A stretch of DNA of 47,989 nt from Candidatus Gastranaerophilales bacterium (GCA_944326675.1 CALVET010000086.1:1-47989); one strand, 5' to 3'; shown: positions 17,882 through 26,421, counted from the stretch's first letter. The notes: generated from the sequence alone by a model not told the origin. Numbers and translations are program-made.

Positions 17882-18934
17882 ATGATTAGCCATCTTCAAA
17901 ACAACCCCATATATTTAAAAAAATATGCAAATCAACCTTTAAAAAATACCTTGATTTTTAAAGGAAACAATCAAGACTGCTTTACAAGAACAAATACCGA
18001 TTATAAAACACAGGATATATCTGATACTGCTTCTAAAGATACTTATGATACGTTTACAGGGTTGAAAGATAAAAAAACATTACTTAGCACAATTGAAAGA
18101 TTAATATCTTCCACAAACAAAAAAATTTATCTTGCAATGTTTGATATAGATAACTTTAAATCAATAAATGAATTGTTAGGATATAAAATTGGGGATGAAT
18201 TTATATTAGAAATTACAAAAATTATAAAAGAAGAAGCTCAAAAAGAAAATTTTGAAGGCTATAGGTTTGGCGGAGAAGAGTTCATAATATTAGGTTGTGA
18301 TAATAATGAGAAAAAAATAAAAGAATTATGTAAAAGAGTACTTGAAAGATTTCAAAAAAGCAAAGTTATTTCACAATTCGAAAAAGAATACGTAGCAAAA
18401 TGTAAAAAAGAGTTAAAAGAACTTCTTGAAATCGATTCTTTAATGACAAAAATTAAAAAAGCGGAAATATCTTATGAGCTATTATCGCAATTAGCAAAAA
18501 AAGACGCTAAATTATTGGATAATCCGACATTTAAAAAAGAATTCAAAAAATCCAAGAAAAACTACAAAAATTTCCTAATCAAATTTACAATGTTTGCAAT
18601 TGAGCAAGAAAAAGATTTTGAGAAAAAAAATACACTTAAAGAATTATATAAAAAAATAAAGCAGGAAAAACCCAAAAACTACAGAGCTCTTTTTAATGCA
18701 GCCCATATTTCTGAACACTTGCTTGATAAATATGAAAACCAAGATAAAATACATCAGATAAATCGTTGGCTTAGTGTGCATCAAAAAAACAAAGGATTTT
18801 CTGCAACTTGCAGCATAATAAATTTTAATTCAAGCACTTTAAAATCACCGATGGAGTTGGTAAATGAAGCAGGCGAAGAACTAAAACTGGGCAAAAATCA
18901 AGACAAAGGGAAAGTCTACATAAAATCAAATTAG
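17882..18934 (+). CDS. GGDEF-domain protein with helical insertion and FKG tag
   Basis: 350 aa, probably cytosolic. The tag LIFKGNNQ (24-31) is followed by a GGDEF domain: DTFTGLKDKKTL, FDIDNFKSINELLGYKIGDEF (87-107) and an intact GGEEF (130-134), so diguanylate cyclase activity (two GTP to c-di-GMP) is plausible. No RxxD inhibitory site precedes GGEEF. After about residue 162 comes a lysine-rich all-helical stretch of about 140 residues. The domain's last strands and helix then resume (FSATCSIINF, ELVNEAGEELKLGKNQDKGKVYI, 306-347), so the cyclase fold appears to be interrupted. There is no sensor domain or TM segment. A hairpin overlaps the stop codon. Confidence 0.85.
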   Translation: MISHLQNNPIYLKKYANQPLKNTLIFKGNNQDCFTRTNTDYKTQDISDTASKDTYDTFTGLKDKKTLLSTIERLISSTNKKIYLAMFDIDNFKSINELLGYKIGDEFILEITKIIKEEAQKENFEGYRFGGEEFIILGCDNNEKKIKELCKRVLERFQKSKVISQFEKEYVAKCKKELKELLEIDSLMTKIKKAEISYELLSQLAKKDAKLLDNPTFKKEFKKSKKNYKNFLIKFTMFAIEQEKDFEKKNTLKELYKKIKQEKPKNYRALFNAAHISEHLLDKYENQDKIHQINRWLSVHQKNKGFSATCSIINFNSSTLKSPMELVNEAGEELKLGKNQDKGKVYIKSN

Positions 18935-18939
18935 ACTTT
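18911..18939 (+). terminator. Hairpin overlapping the stop codon of the GGDEF gene
   Basis: AAAGTCTA (18911-18918) pairs with TAGACTTT (18932-18939); the TAG stop codon lies inside the 3' arm. AATATTTTAA follows. A terminator is plausible but weak. Confidence 0.45.
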
Positions 18940-19024
18940 AATATTTTAACTTTATACACTAAATCGGTAAATATAATTTGGTTTATGGTAAAATTATAAA
19001 GTTAATATTGAAAAAGGAAATAAA

Positions 19025-20116
19025 ATGTTAAAAGTAGGAATAGTAGGACTCCCAAATGTTGGTAAATCAACCTTATTTAATGCTCTAACCAATTCAAAAA
19101 ACGCACAAAGTGCAAACTACCCTTTTTGCACAATCGAACCCAATGTCGGAGTTGTTAACGTTCCTGATGAAAGATTATACAAATTAAAAGACCTTGTGCA
19201 CACTGACACTGTTATTCCGACTGCAATTGAATTTGTCGATATTGCAGGGCTTGTAAAAGGTGCAAGTAAAGGAGAAGGTTTAGGAAATCAATTCTTACAC
19301 AACATAAGAGAAGTAGATGCAATTGTTCAAGTGGTAAGATGTTTTGATGATGTTAATACAATCCACGTTAACGGCAAGGTTGACCCTGTTGATGACATCG
19401 AAACAATTAACATGGAGCTTGCTTTAGCTGATATTTCAACCTTGGAAAATATCTCAAAGCGCATTTCTAAACAAGTTAAAGCAGGAGATAAAGAAGCTAA
19501 AATTCAAGATAGTGTCATAAAAAAATGTATGCCATACCTTGAAAAAGGACATTTTATTGATTCAAGCGATTTTACTGAAGACGAGAAAAAAGCACTCCAT
19601 TTTTGTCATTTATTAATGTCTAAACCTGTTATATATTGCGCTAATGTTTCTGAAACCGATTTATTAAAAGGAAATGAATACACCAAAAAAGTCAAAGAAC
19701 ATATCGGCGAAAACGCTAAAATGGTTTTAATTTGCGCCAATCTTGAAGAAGAACTTGTTGACCTCGGTGAACAAGAAGCAAAAAACTACCTTAACGAGCT
19801 TGGTATTAAAAACTCAGGCATAGAACAAATGATTAAATCTGCGTATGATATTTTAAATTTGAGGACATATATAACAGCAGGGGAAAAAGAAGTTCGAGCT
19901 TGGACAATAACAAAAGGCACAAAAGCTCCTAAAGCCGCCGGCGTTATCCACACAGACTTTGAAAAAGGTTTTATTAAAGCCGAAGTTGTTTCTTATGATG
20001 ATTTTATTTCTGCGGGCTCTTGGGCAGCCGCAAGAGAAAAAGGGGTTGCACGTCTTGAAGGAAAAGACTATATTGTCCAAGACGGCGATATAATGGTGTT
20101 TAGATTTAACAATTAG
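19025..20116 (+). CDS. ychF: Ribosome-binding ATPase/GTPase YchF
   Basis: 363 aa, OBG-family P-loop protein that prefers ATP and associates with ribosomes. G1 GLPNVGKST (8-16), YPFCTIEPNVG, G3 DIAGLVKGASKGEGLGNQFL, and the altered G4 (NVSE in place of NKxD) that explains the ATP preference. The C-terminal TGS domain (NLRTYITAGEKEVRAWTI) ends in DGDIMVFRFN. Family length is 363 as expected. AAAAAGGAAA precedes the ATG. Confidence 0.97.
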   Translation: MLKVGIVGLPNVGKSTLFNALTNSKNAQSANYPFCTIEPNVGVVNVPDERLYKLKDLVHTDTVIPTAIEFVDIAGLVKGASKGEGLGNQFLHNIREVDAIVQVVRCFDDVNTIHVNGKVDPVDDIETINMELALADISTLENISKRISKQVKAGDKEAKIQDSVIKKCMPYLEKGHFIDSSDFTEDEKKALHFCHLLMSKPVIYCANVSETDLLKGNEYTKKVKEHIGENAKMVLICANLEEELVDLGEQEAKNYLNELGIKNSGIEQMIKSAYDILNLRTYITAGEKEVRAWTITKGTKAPKAAGVIHTDFEKGFIKAEVVSYDDFISAGSWAAAREKGVARLEGKDYIVQDGDIMVFRFNN

Positions 20117-20234
20117 CTTAAAAGTGTTATAAATACATTATTTCAAACTATTACAAAAAACTTTGGAAAAATTGATGAATGAAATTTTAAATCGGGCATT
20201 ATATAAATAGATAGGTAAAAAGGTCAGAAGAAAA

Positions 20235-21830
20235 ATGAGCGAAGTCCAATTCCAAAATGACATTGAAAAATTAATAGAAATCCTGCCTCTTAAAATTAAA
20301 AGAAATATTCAAGAGGGTCTGTTGGATGACGCCATTGAAATTGTATTAGATATCGGAAGAATTCCCGAAATTCGCCTCGGAAACGGAAAAATTATTTCTC
20401 TCGGGTCTGATACGGTTACACGAGAAGACCTTGATTATATCACGGAACAACTGCCCGAATTCACCTCTGATAACCGCTCGGGAATAGCCGGCACTCTCCA
20501 TAGAATTAGTGCCATAAGAAACAGACAAGGCAAAATTGTCGGTTTAACCTGTAGAATAGGTAGAGTAATCACAGGCACAATTGAATGTATAAGAGATTTT
20601 GTTATACAAAATAAATCAATTTTATTTTTAGGTCGTCCCGGAGTCGGAAAAACTACAAAATTAAGAGAAATTACACGTTTAATGGCAGATGAGCTTGGTA
20701 AGCGGGTAGTTGTTGTTGATACATCAAATGAAATCGCAGGCGAAGGTGATGTGGCACACCCTGCAATCGGAAAAGCAAGAAGAATGCAAGTTTCCCAGCC
20801 TGAATTTCAAAAAGACATCATGATTGAAGCGGTTGAAAACCATACTCCGGAAGTCATTGTAGTAGATGAAATCGGAACGGAACAAGAAGCTCAAGCTGCA
20901 AGAACCATTGCAGAACGTGGTGTAATGCTTATTGCAACAGCACACGGCAACACTCTTGATAATCTGATTAAAAACCCGACACTGTCAGATTTAATCGGCG
21001 GAATTGATACGGTTACTTTAGGAGACGACGAAGCAAAACACAGAGGCTGTCAAAAAACAGTCCTCGAAAGACAAAAACAACCGACTTTTGACATTGTAAT
21101 TGAAATTATAGATAGAAATACCCTAGCTATATATAAAGACACTGCAACCGCAGTTGATTACATTTTAAGAGGCTGGCCAATCAGCCCTGAGATAAGAAAG
21201 GTAGACGGAAATTATAAAGAAAAAAAGCCTGAAATCAACATACTAAAAAAAGTTGAAGAACTTGACAACAAAGCTCAAAATGCATCTCAATCACCTTTGA
21301 GTTTTGGTTTTAACAGACAAAAATATATCCAAGAAAATAAAAAACATAAAAAAATCTATATCTATGCTGTTTCAAGGTCTATTGTAGATAAATTAATCGA
21401 AAGACTTGATATCGACGCTCAAATTGTAAGAAATGTCGAAGAGGCAGATTTTGTAATAGCTCACAAAAATTTTGCAAAAGGCGGAACAAAAATCCTTGCA
21501 ACTGCAAACGAATATCACTTGCCTGTATTTTTTGTAAGAACAAACTCTATGAGTCAAATTCAAAGAGTATTAAAAGAGGCTCTTAATTTAACCCAAGAAA
21601 ATCAAGAAATTCAATCTTTAACAAATTATAAAGACGCAACAGAACTAGCACTGGATGAAACAAATGCCGCCATTGCAAAACTGTCTGAAGGGGCTGAAGT
21701 AATTGAGCTTGAACCGCAAGAAAAGCACGTGAGAAAACTTCAACACGAACTTGTTGAAGCCCATGGGTATCGCTCAATTAGTGTTGGAGAAGGAAATTTA
21801 AGACATCTAAAAATCTTTAAAGATGAATAA
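20235..21830 (+). CDS. SpoIIIAA/Ycf45-like AAA ATPase with C-terminal R3H domain
   Basis: 531 aa. The N-terminal region (about 1-110) is like the SpoIIIAA/Ycf45 family. The AAA core has Walker A GRPGVGKTTK (133-142), VVVDTSNEIAGEGD and Walker B VIVVDEIG (207-214). A linker leads to a region of about 355-470 that looks like a second alpha/beta domain, and the end (HVRKLQHELVEAHGY, then LRHLKIF) fits an R3H single-strand nucleic-acid-binding domain. Family members occur in cyanobacteria, plastids and Firmicutes; their role is unclear. It overlaps the next gene by 8 nt, so the two are translationally coupled. Confidence 0.88.
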   Translation: MSEVQFQNDIEKLIEILPLKIKRNIQEGLLDDAIEIVLDIGRIPEIRLGNGKIISLGSDTVTREDLDYITEQLPEFTSDNRSGIAGTLHRISAIRNRQGKIVGLTCRIGRVITGTIECIRDFVIQNKSILFLGRPGVGKTTKLREITRLMADELGKRVVVVDTSNEIAGEGDVAHPAIGKARRMQVSQPEFQKDIMIEAVENHTPEVIVVDEIGTEQEAQAARTIAERGVMLIATAHGNTLDNLIKNPTLSDLIGGIDTVTLGDDEAKHRGCQKTVLERQKQPTFDIVIEIIDRNTLAIYKDTATAVDYILRGWPISPEIRKVDGNYKEKKPEINILKKVEELDNKAQNASQSPLSFGFNRQKYIQENKKHKKIYIYAVSRSIVDKLIERLDIDAQIVRNVEEADFVIAHKNFAKGGTKILATANEYHLPVFFVRTNSMSQIQRVLKEALNLTQENQEIQSLTNYKDATELALDETNAAIAKLSEGAEVIELEPQEKHVRKLQHELVEAHGYRSISVGEGNLRHLKIFKDE

Positions 21831-22491
21831 ACAAGAAACAATAGAAAATTTTCAAATAAAATATAAAAAACACACATTTTCTAAATCAATCAAAATAACT
21901 CTTAAAAAAGATGATTTTATTTTGGTTACAATGCCGTATTTATGCCCGTATAAAACAGCAAGAGAGTTTCTTTTATCAAACTTTGAAAAGATTAAAAGTT
22001 TCAGTGCTAATAAAAAAATTTTTTCAAAAGATTTTAAAACAAAATTTGACACTTTGAAAATAATCCCCTCAAACGAGCTAAAAACAATCAAAAAAGATAA
22101 AATAATACACTTTTATTATCCTGAAAACGAAGATTTTTCCGCTAAGCATATTCAAAAAGAACTATCAAAAGCTCACACAGAAGCGCTAAAAATCGAAGCT
22201 AAAAATTATTTAGCTCAAAGATTAAGTTTTTTGGCCAAAAAATACAATTTTAAATACAATAAAACTTCCCTAAGGAATCAAAGAACGCGCTTTGGCAGCT
22301 GCTCATATCAAAATAATATCAGTTTAAATATAAACTTAATGAAATATGATTTTGATGTTATTGATTATGTTTTAATTCATGAATTATGTCATACAAAAGT
22401 AAAAAACCACTCTAAAAATTTTTGGATAGAAGTTGAAAAATATTGCCCTAATTACAAGGAATTAAGAAAAAAATTGAAATCAAATTATTAA
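21823..22491 (+). CDS. YgjP-like metallopeptidase-domain protein (DUF45/M48-related)
   Basis: 222 aa. The C-terminal half has the family signature: NQRTRFGSCS, NLMKYDFDVIDYVLIHELCHTKVKNHSKNFW, in which HELCH and the later His of NHSKxFW are the expected metal ligands. The basic N-terminal half is typical of this group. E. coli YgjP has been reported as a UTP pyrophosphatase; whether this homolog does the same is unknown. Its start lies inside the end of the R3H/AAA gene (8-nt overlap), so the two are probably made together. An AT-rich hairpin follows. Confidence 0.88.
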   Translation: MNKQETIENFQIKYKKHTFSKSIKITLKKDDFILVTMPYLCPYKTAREFLLSNFEKIKSFSANKKIFSKDFKTKFDTLKIIPSNELKTIKKDKIIHFYYPENEDFSAKHIQKELSKAHTEALKIEAKNYLAQRLSFLAKKYNFKYNKTSLRNQRTRFGSCSYQNNISLNINLMKYDFDVIDYVLIHELCHTKVKNHSKNFWIEVEKYCPNYKELRKKLKSNY

Positions 22492-22493
22492 GT

Positions 22494-22522
22494 TTGATTA
22501 ATTTAATTAAAAAATTAATCAA
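22494..22522 (+). terminator. AT-rich terminator-like hairpin
   Basis: TTGATTAATTT (22494-22504) and AAATTAATCAA (22512-22522), an 11-bp stem with a 7-nt loop followed by TAAATTTTCT. It contains almost no G/C, so its strength is doubtful. Confidence 0.45.
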
Positions 22523-22551
22523 TAAATTTTCTGTTCAGGTTTAATATGTAT

Positions 22552-22557
22552 TATAAT
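22552..22557 (+). promoter_or_regulatory. -10 box for the small secreted protein gene
   Basis: A perfect TATAAT sits 25 nt before the ATG, with the strong AGGTGGAGGA ribosome binding site between them. A -35 match is poor (TTCTGT at 22529-22534, 17-nt spacer). Confidence 0.4.
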
Positions 22558-22582
22558 ATCAATGTGAAAGGTGGAGGAACAT

Positions 22583-22864
22583 ATGAAAAAAATATTAATT
22601 TCATCATTATTATTAATGTTTGCTTTTAGTGGTTTGACAATGGCTCGAACAGTTTATGATTCAACAGGAAGAAATATTGTTCACGACGGAACACTAAGAG
22701 GTCAAAAAAGAGAAGCAGCTCAAAAACTTGAACAACAAAGAAAAATGAAAGCAGCAGCAGCTGCAAAATTGGATTATGAAGCAGCGCTAAAATCTCTTGA
22801 AGAACCAAAACCAAAAACAAACTTCTATCAAGACAGAATTCAAACAAACAAAGAAGAAAAATAA
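22583..22864 (+). CDS. Small secreted protein with coiled-coil tendency
   Basis: 93 aa. I start it at the ATG at 22583. The GTG at 22571 in the same frame belongs to the Shine-Dalgarno region (AGGTGGAGGA). A Sec signal peptide is clear (MKKILISSLLLMFAFSGLTMA, cleavage likely after residue 21). The mature part is short, charged and alanine/lysine/glutamine-rich (REAAQKLEQQRKMKAAAAAK), probably one helix. No family recognised. Periplasmic or surface location is likely. Confidence 0.78.
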   Translation: MKKILISSLLLMFAFSGLTMARTVYDSTGRNIVHDGTLRGQKREAAQKLEQQRKMKAAAAAKLDYEAALKSLEEPKPKTNFYQDRIQTNKEEK

Positions 22865-22870
22865 TTATTT

Positions 22871-22896
22871 AAAAGCCTCATTAATTTGAGGCTTTT
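22871..22896. terminator. Bidirectional terminator between convergent genes
   Basis: AAAAGCCTCA (22871-22880) and TGAGGCTTTT (22887-22896), a 10-bp stem with a 6-nt loop. It reads as a terminator in both directions and contains the last codons and the stop of galE. Confidence 0.85.
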
Positions 22897-23891
22897 AACT
22901 TATCATTCAAACTTTTTTCCCATTCAAACGCATTTTTTATACTGTCGAAAGTAGTTCTTTTGGGTTGCCAATTTAAAACGCTTCTTGCCTTTAAAGAGTT
23001 TGCAAGCAAAATTTTAGGATCGCCCAATCTTTTTTCTACAATTTCATATTCAATTTTTTGATTAGTAACATCTTGAGATATATTGAAAATCTCTTTAACG
23101 CTTTGTCCTTCTTGCGTTCCAAGATTAAAAACATCTGTCTTATTATATTTTTTCAAATATTCCAATGCTAATAAATGAGCATCACACAAGTCAATTACAT
23201 CAACATAATCTCTTATACAAGTACCGTCTTTTGTATCATAGTCATCGCCAAAAATTTTAAATTTAACATCATTTTTAAAAACAGATTTTAAAATATTGGG
23301 AACTAAATGTGTTTCAGGATTATGCCATTCACCTACTCTTGTTTGTTCATCAGCACCAATTACATTAAAATATCTGAGTCTGACAGATTTTAAATTATAA
23401 GCTTTATCAAAATCATCCATTACTTTTTCTATAATTAATTTTGTATTTCCATAAGGATTTATAGGGTTTTGAGGATGATTTTCATCAATAGGTATATATT
23501 CGGGTTCTCCATAAGTTGCAGCAGTAGAAGAAAATACAATTTTTAATACATTATTTTCAACCATGGAATTTAAAAGATTTATTGTGCCTATTACGTTATT
23601 TGAATAATATAAGCTCGGATTTATAACGCTTTCACCCACTTGAGATAAAGCTGCAAAATGAATAACAGCATCAATCTTATATTGATTAAATACATTTGAG
23701 ATTTCTTCTTTATTTTTTAAATCACCTTTTATAAATTGGATTTTAGGGTTAATCTCTTGTAATTTTTTTACAGTTTCAATATGACCTGTAGATAAATTAT
23801 CAAAAATAACTATGTCATCATATTTATTAATGCTAAAATTCAGGGCACACTGACTTCCTATATAACCTGCCGCACCTGTTATAAGTATCAT
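22881..23891 (-). CDS. galE: UDP-glucose 4-epimerase
   Basis: 336 aa, extended short-chain dehydrogenase/reductase. It interconverts UDP-glucose and UDP-galactose (possibly the N-acetyl forms) with bound NAD, supplying envelope sugars. Rossmann motif GAAGYIGS (6-13), catalytic Ser in FSSTAATYG, and YxxxK in NPYGNTK. FNLGTQEGQSVKE and the C-terminal WQPKRTTFDSI are also typical. It starts 7 nt after the end of the pheT reading frame, so it is probably cotranscribed with pheT. Confidence 0.93.
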   Translation of the reverse strand: MILITGAAGYIGSQCALNFSINKYDDIVIFDNLSTGHIETVKKLQEINPKIQFIKGDLKNKEEISNVFNQYKIDAVIHFAALSQVGESVINPSLYYSNNVIGTINLLNSMVENNVLKIVFSSTAATYGEPEYIPIDENHPQNPINPYGNTKLIIEKVMDDFDKAYNLKSVRLRYFNVIGADEQTRVGEWHNPETHLVPNILKSVFKNDVKFKIFGDDYDTKDGTCIRDYVDVIDLCDAHLLALEYLKKYNKTDVFNLGTQEGQSVKEIFNISQDVTNQKIEYEIVEKRLGDPKILLANSLKARSVLNWQPKRTTFDSIKNAFEWEKSLNDKLKASN

Positions 23892-23898
23892 AATTTTC

Positions 23899-24834
23899 CT
23901 ATCTTAATGCCAAACCTACAATATTTTTCTCTAGATTAGCCCTAATTTTAGCCATTTCGGCTTGAATTACATCATCGGTTAATGTTTTAGTGTCATCTTG
24001 AAGAGTTATTCTAAAAGCAAGAGATTTTTTACCCTTTTCAATATTTTCACCTTCGTAAATATCAAAAATTTTAGCACCCTTAAATAAGTTCTTATCTGCT
24101 GACTTTTTAATTGCTTTATATAATTCATCAACCGTTATTTCTTTCGGGGCGCTAAAAGCAATATCTCTTTGAACTGCACCGTAAACAGGCAATTTTTTAT
24201 ATTTAACAACCGTTTGATTAACCGCTGAAATAACCTCTTCAAGGTTAATTTCAAAAATATAAAGAGCTTGGTTAAATTTTAGTTTATCAGACAAACTCGG
24301 GTGTAATTTTCCGATAAACCCGATTGTTTCTTTGTTTTTTCCCAAAATTGAAATTGTTGCACCTTGAGCAGGATGAATAAATTCATAATTTTTAGAATCA
24401 TTATCCGTAAATGCAGCATATATAATTCTTTTTGATAAGCCTAATTTATCAAACAAGCTTTCTAAAACGCCCTTTAGAGTATAGAAATCATCTTGTTTTT
24501 TTACAATTAAACTGTTGTTAATATTTCCAAAAATGCAACCGATTAATTTTCTTGTTTCAAGTGCGCCTGATTCATCTTCGGTTGGCTCTGTTTTTTGGAT
24601 ATATGTTTTTCCTATTTCATATAATCTGAAATTTTTTTGTCCATTGTCAAAATTATTTTTAACAACTTCCATCATGCTTGGATATAAATTTTGCCTTAAA
24701 GTTGAAAAATCTTCGCTATGAGGGTTTTTTACTCTTATGGCAACTGTATCATCAAGCGGTTGATTATATGTATTACATAAATTTTTACCTACCAAAGAGC
24801 CTGTTATTATTTCATCAAAGCCATAAGATAACAT
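23899..24834 (-). CDS. pheT: Phenylalanyl-tRNA synthetase beta, C-terminal part after an in-frame stop
   Basis: 311 aa when started at the first ATG after the stop at 24937. It holds most of the B6-B7 catalytic-like core (GFDEIITGSLVG, PHSEDFSTLRQNLYPSM, GAVQRDIAFSAP) and the FDX-ACB anticodon-recognition domain at the end (KSLAFRITLQDDTKTLTDD). The frame is continuous with the N-terminal part: 34 sense codons between the stop and this ATG read RIDGFDKISPELPNIN, which is ordinary PheT sequence. There is no ribosome binding site and no GTG/TTG before this ATG. It is therefore best read as the rest of one interrupted gene rather than a separate gene. Confidence 0.85.
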   Translation of the reverse strand: MLSYGFDEIITGSLVGKNLCNTYNQPLDDTVAIRVKNPHSEDFSTLRQNLYPSMMEVVKNNFDNGQKNFRLYEIGKTYIQKTEPTEDESGALETRKLIGCIFGNINNSLIVKKQDDFYTLKGVLESLFDKLGLSKRIIYAAFTDNDSKNYEFIHPAQGATISILGKNKETIGFIGKLHPSLSDKLKFNQALYIFEINLEEVISAVNQTVVKYKKLPVYGAVQRDIAFSAPKEITVDELYKAIKKSADKNLFKGAKIFDIYEGENIEKGKKSLAFRITLQDDTKTLTDDVIQAEMAKIRANLEKNIVGLALR

Positions 24835-24936
24835 TAATTCATTAACTGATTTAACAACTCTTGTATCAAAGCTAATTTCAGCCCCTTGATTAATATTTGG
24901 AAGCTCCGGTGAAATTTTATCAAAACCGTCTATTCT

Positions 24937-24939
24937 TTA
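24937..24939 (-). other. Premature in-frame stop (TAA) inside pheT
   Basis: Reading the minus strand, GAA GAA ATT is followed by TAA and then AGA ATA GAC GGT, in the same frame as the downstream PheT sequence. One base substitution would restore a sense codon. It could be a base-calling error, a strain polymorphism, a true lesion or readthrough; the sequence cannot decide. Confidence 0.85.
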
Positions 24940-26364
24940 AATTTCTTCGATTAAATCAATCTCTCTTTCCACGTCGCCCATTCTGTAGCTTGGAGTTTTA
25001 AATTTTGCAGCTAATTCATTTTTTCCCAATAATTCAAAACCGAGATTTTGCAAAATCTGAATTGAGCGCTCTTGAGGAATTTCAACGCCTAAAATTCTTT
25101 TTATTTCAGAATTTCTTAAAGTTATTTCAATATCATCTAATTTATCACACCCTGTTTTGGAAACTCCGACAAGCTGTGCATTTGCATATTTTTGAAGAAG
25201 TTGAATTGAGCGATATAAACCCAATGTAACCATTTCGATATCAATTCCTTTTTCATATCTTGATGAAGCTTCAGAACGATATCCGACAGAACGAGCTGAT
25301 TTTCTATTTGTGTGCGGAGTAAAATAAGCCGCTTCAAGGGCAATATTTTTAGAATTAGAATCGATTTCAGAGTTTAATCCCCCAAAAACACCGCCTATAC
25401 AAACAGGTTTTTCTTTCGTTGCAATAACAACACTTTGATTAGGTGTCAATTTTCTTTCCACTTCATCTATAGTTACTATTGATTCACCTTCTTTAGCATA
25501 TCTTACACAAAGATAGTTATCTAATTTGTCATAATCAAAAGCATGCTGCGGTGTGCCATATTCAAGCATAACGTAGTTTGTGATATCAACAATATTATTT
25601 ATGGGACGCATGCCTGATGCTATTATTCTTCTTTGAATAAAATCCGGAGAAGGTTTTGTTTCAAGATTCTTTAAAATTGCAACGCTGTAAAACTTACATA
25701 TTTCATCATCTTTAATTTCAACTTTAAAATCATTTGTTTCATTAACTTCTATTTGAGGTTTTTTAAATTTCATCGGGCGATTAAATAATGCGCTTAATTC
25801 TCTTGCTATCCCAATGACACTCATCTGATCGCCTCTATTGGCTGTTGGTGCCGTATGGAAAATAATTTCATCAGATAAGTTCATTAATTTTTCCAATGGT
25901 TGATTTAATTCAACGTTATCATATAATCTGTTTAAAATTAAAATACCGTCCTCATCTTGTAAACCCGATAAACCAAGTTCATCTTGAGAACATAGCATTC
26001 CTTGAGATTCAACTCCTCTGATGACCGCAGGAGTAAGTTCAAATTGTTCGCCTGTTTTTCGATTTAGAACTTTTGAACCAACAGAAGCATAAGGAATAAT
26101 TTGACCTATTTCAATATTTTGCGCACCGCAAACAACTCTTTTTTCAACTCCGCCTATATCAAGAGTAACAAGATGAAGCTTATCGGCATTCGGATGATTA
26201 TCTATTTTAATTATTTTTGCTGTAACAATATTTGTAAAAGCAGGTTTTTTATATTCAATCTCTTCAACCTCAAGACCTGACATTGTAAGATTATGCGCAA
26301 TTTCTTCAGGAGTAATTCCCGCTAATTCAACAAATTCATTTAACCATTCATATGAAACCTGCAT
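24937..26364 (-). CDS. pheT: Phenylalanyl-tRNA synthetase beta, N-terminal part ending at an in-frame TAA
   Basis: 475 aa. The EMAP/tRNA-binding domain (about 40-150, ITAKI-type entry VTAKIIKIDNHPNADKLH), the B3/B4 editing region (about 200-375, RELSALFNRP, NIVDITNYVMLEYGTPQHAFD) and the B5 domain to the end (VEREIDLIEEI) are all present. A complete bacterial PheT is about 800 aa. Together with the downstream part the open frame would be 821 codons with a single TAA at codon 476. That codon falls in the conserved EE(I/V)xRxxGY/F segment, where Ala, Val or similar is expected. PheT is normally essential. No pheS is adjacent. Confidence 0.9.
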   Translation of the reverse strand: MQVSYEWLNEFVELAGITPEEIAHNLTMSGLEVEEIEYKKPAFTNIVTAKIIKIDNHPNADKLHLVTLDIGGVEKRVVCGAQNIEIGQIIPYASVGSKVLNRKTGEQFELTPAVIRGVESQGMLCSQDELGLSGLQDEDGILILNRLYDNVELNQPLEKLMNLSDEIIFHTAPTANRGDQMSVIGIARELSALFNRPMKFKKPQIEVNETNDFKVEIKDDEICKFYSVAILKNLETKPSPDFIQRRIIASGMRPINNIVDITNYVMLEYGTPQHAFDYDKLDNYLCVRYAKEGESIVTIDEVERKLTPNQSVVIATKEKPVCIGGVFGGLNSEIDSNSKNIALEAAYFTPHTNRKSARSVGYRSEASSRYEKGIDIEMVTLGLYRSIQLLQKYANAQLVGVSKTGCDKLDDIEITLRNSEIKRILGVEIPQERSIQILQNLGFELLGKNELAAKFKTPSYRMGDVEREIDLIEEI

Positions 26365-26421
26365 TTTTAATTCCTTTTTTATCTTGTTAACTTAACTTTA
26401 TTATATTACAAAAAAAATTAT

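Noticed and set aside
22571..22582. GTG start for the small secreted protein
   Set aside because: This GTG is part of the AGGTGGAGGA Shine-Dalgarno region, and starting at the ATG at 22583 gives a standard signal peptide.
24835..24939. pheT as two separate genes or a pyrrolysine/selenocysteine codon
   Set aside because: The stop is TAA, which is neither the pyrrolysine (TAG) nor the selenocysteine (TGA) codon. The 34 codons after it are ordinary PheT sequence, and no start or ribosome binding site follows.
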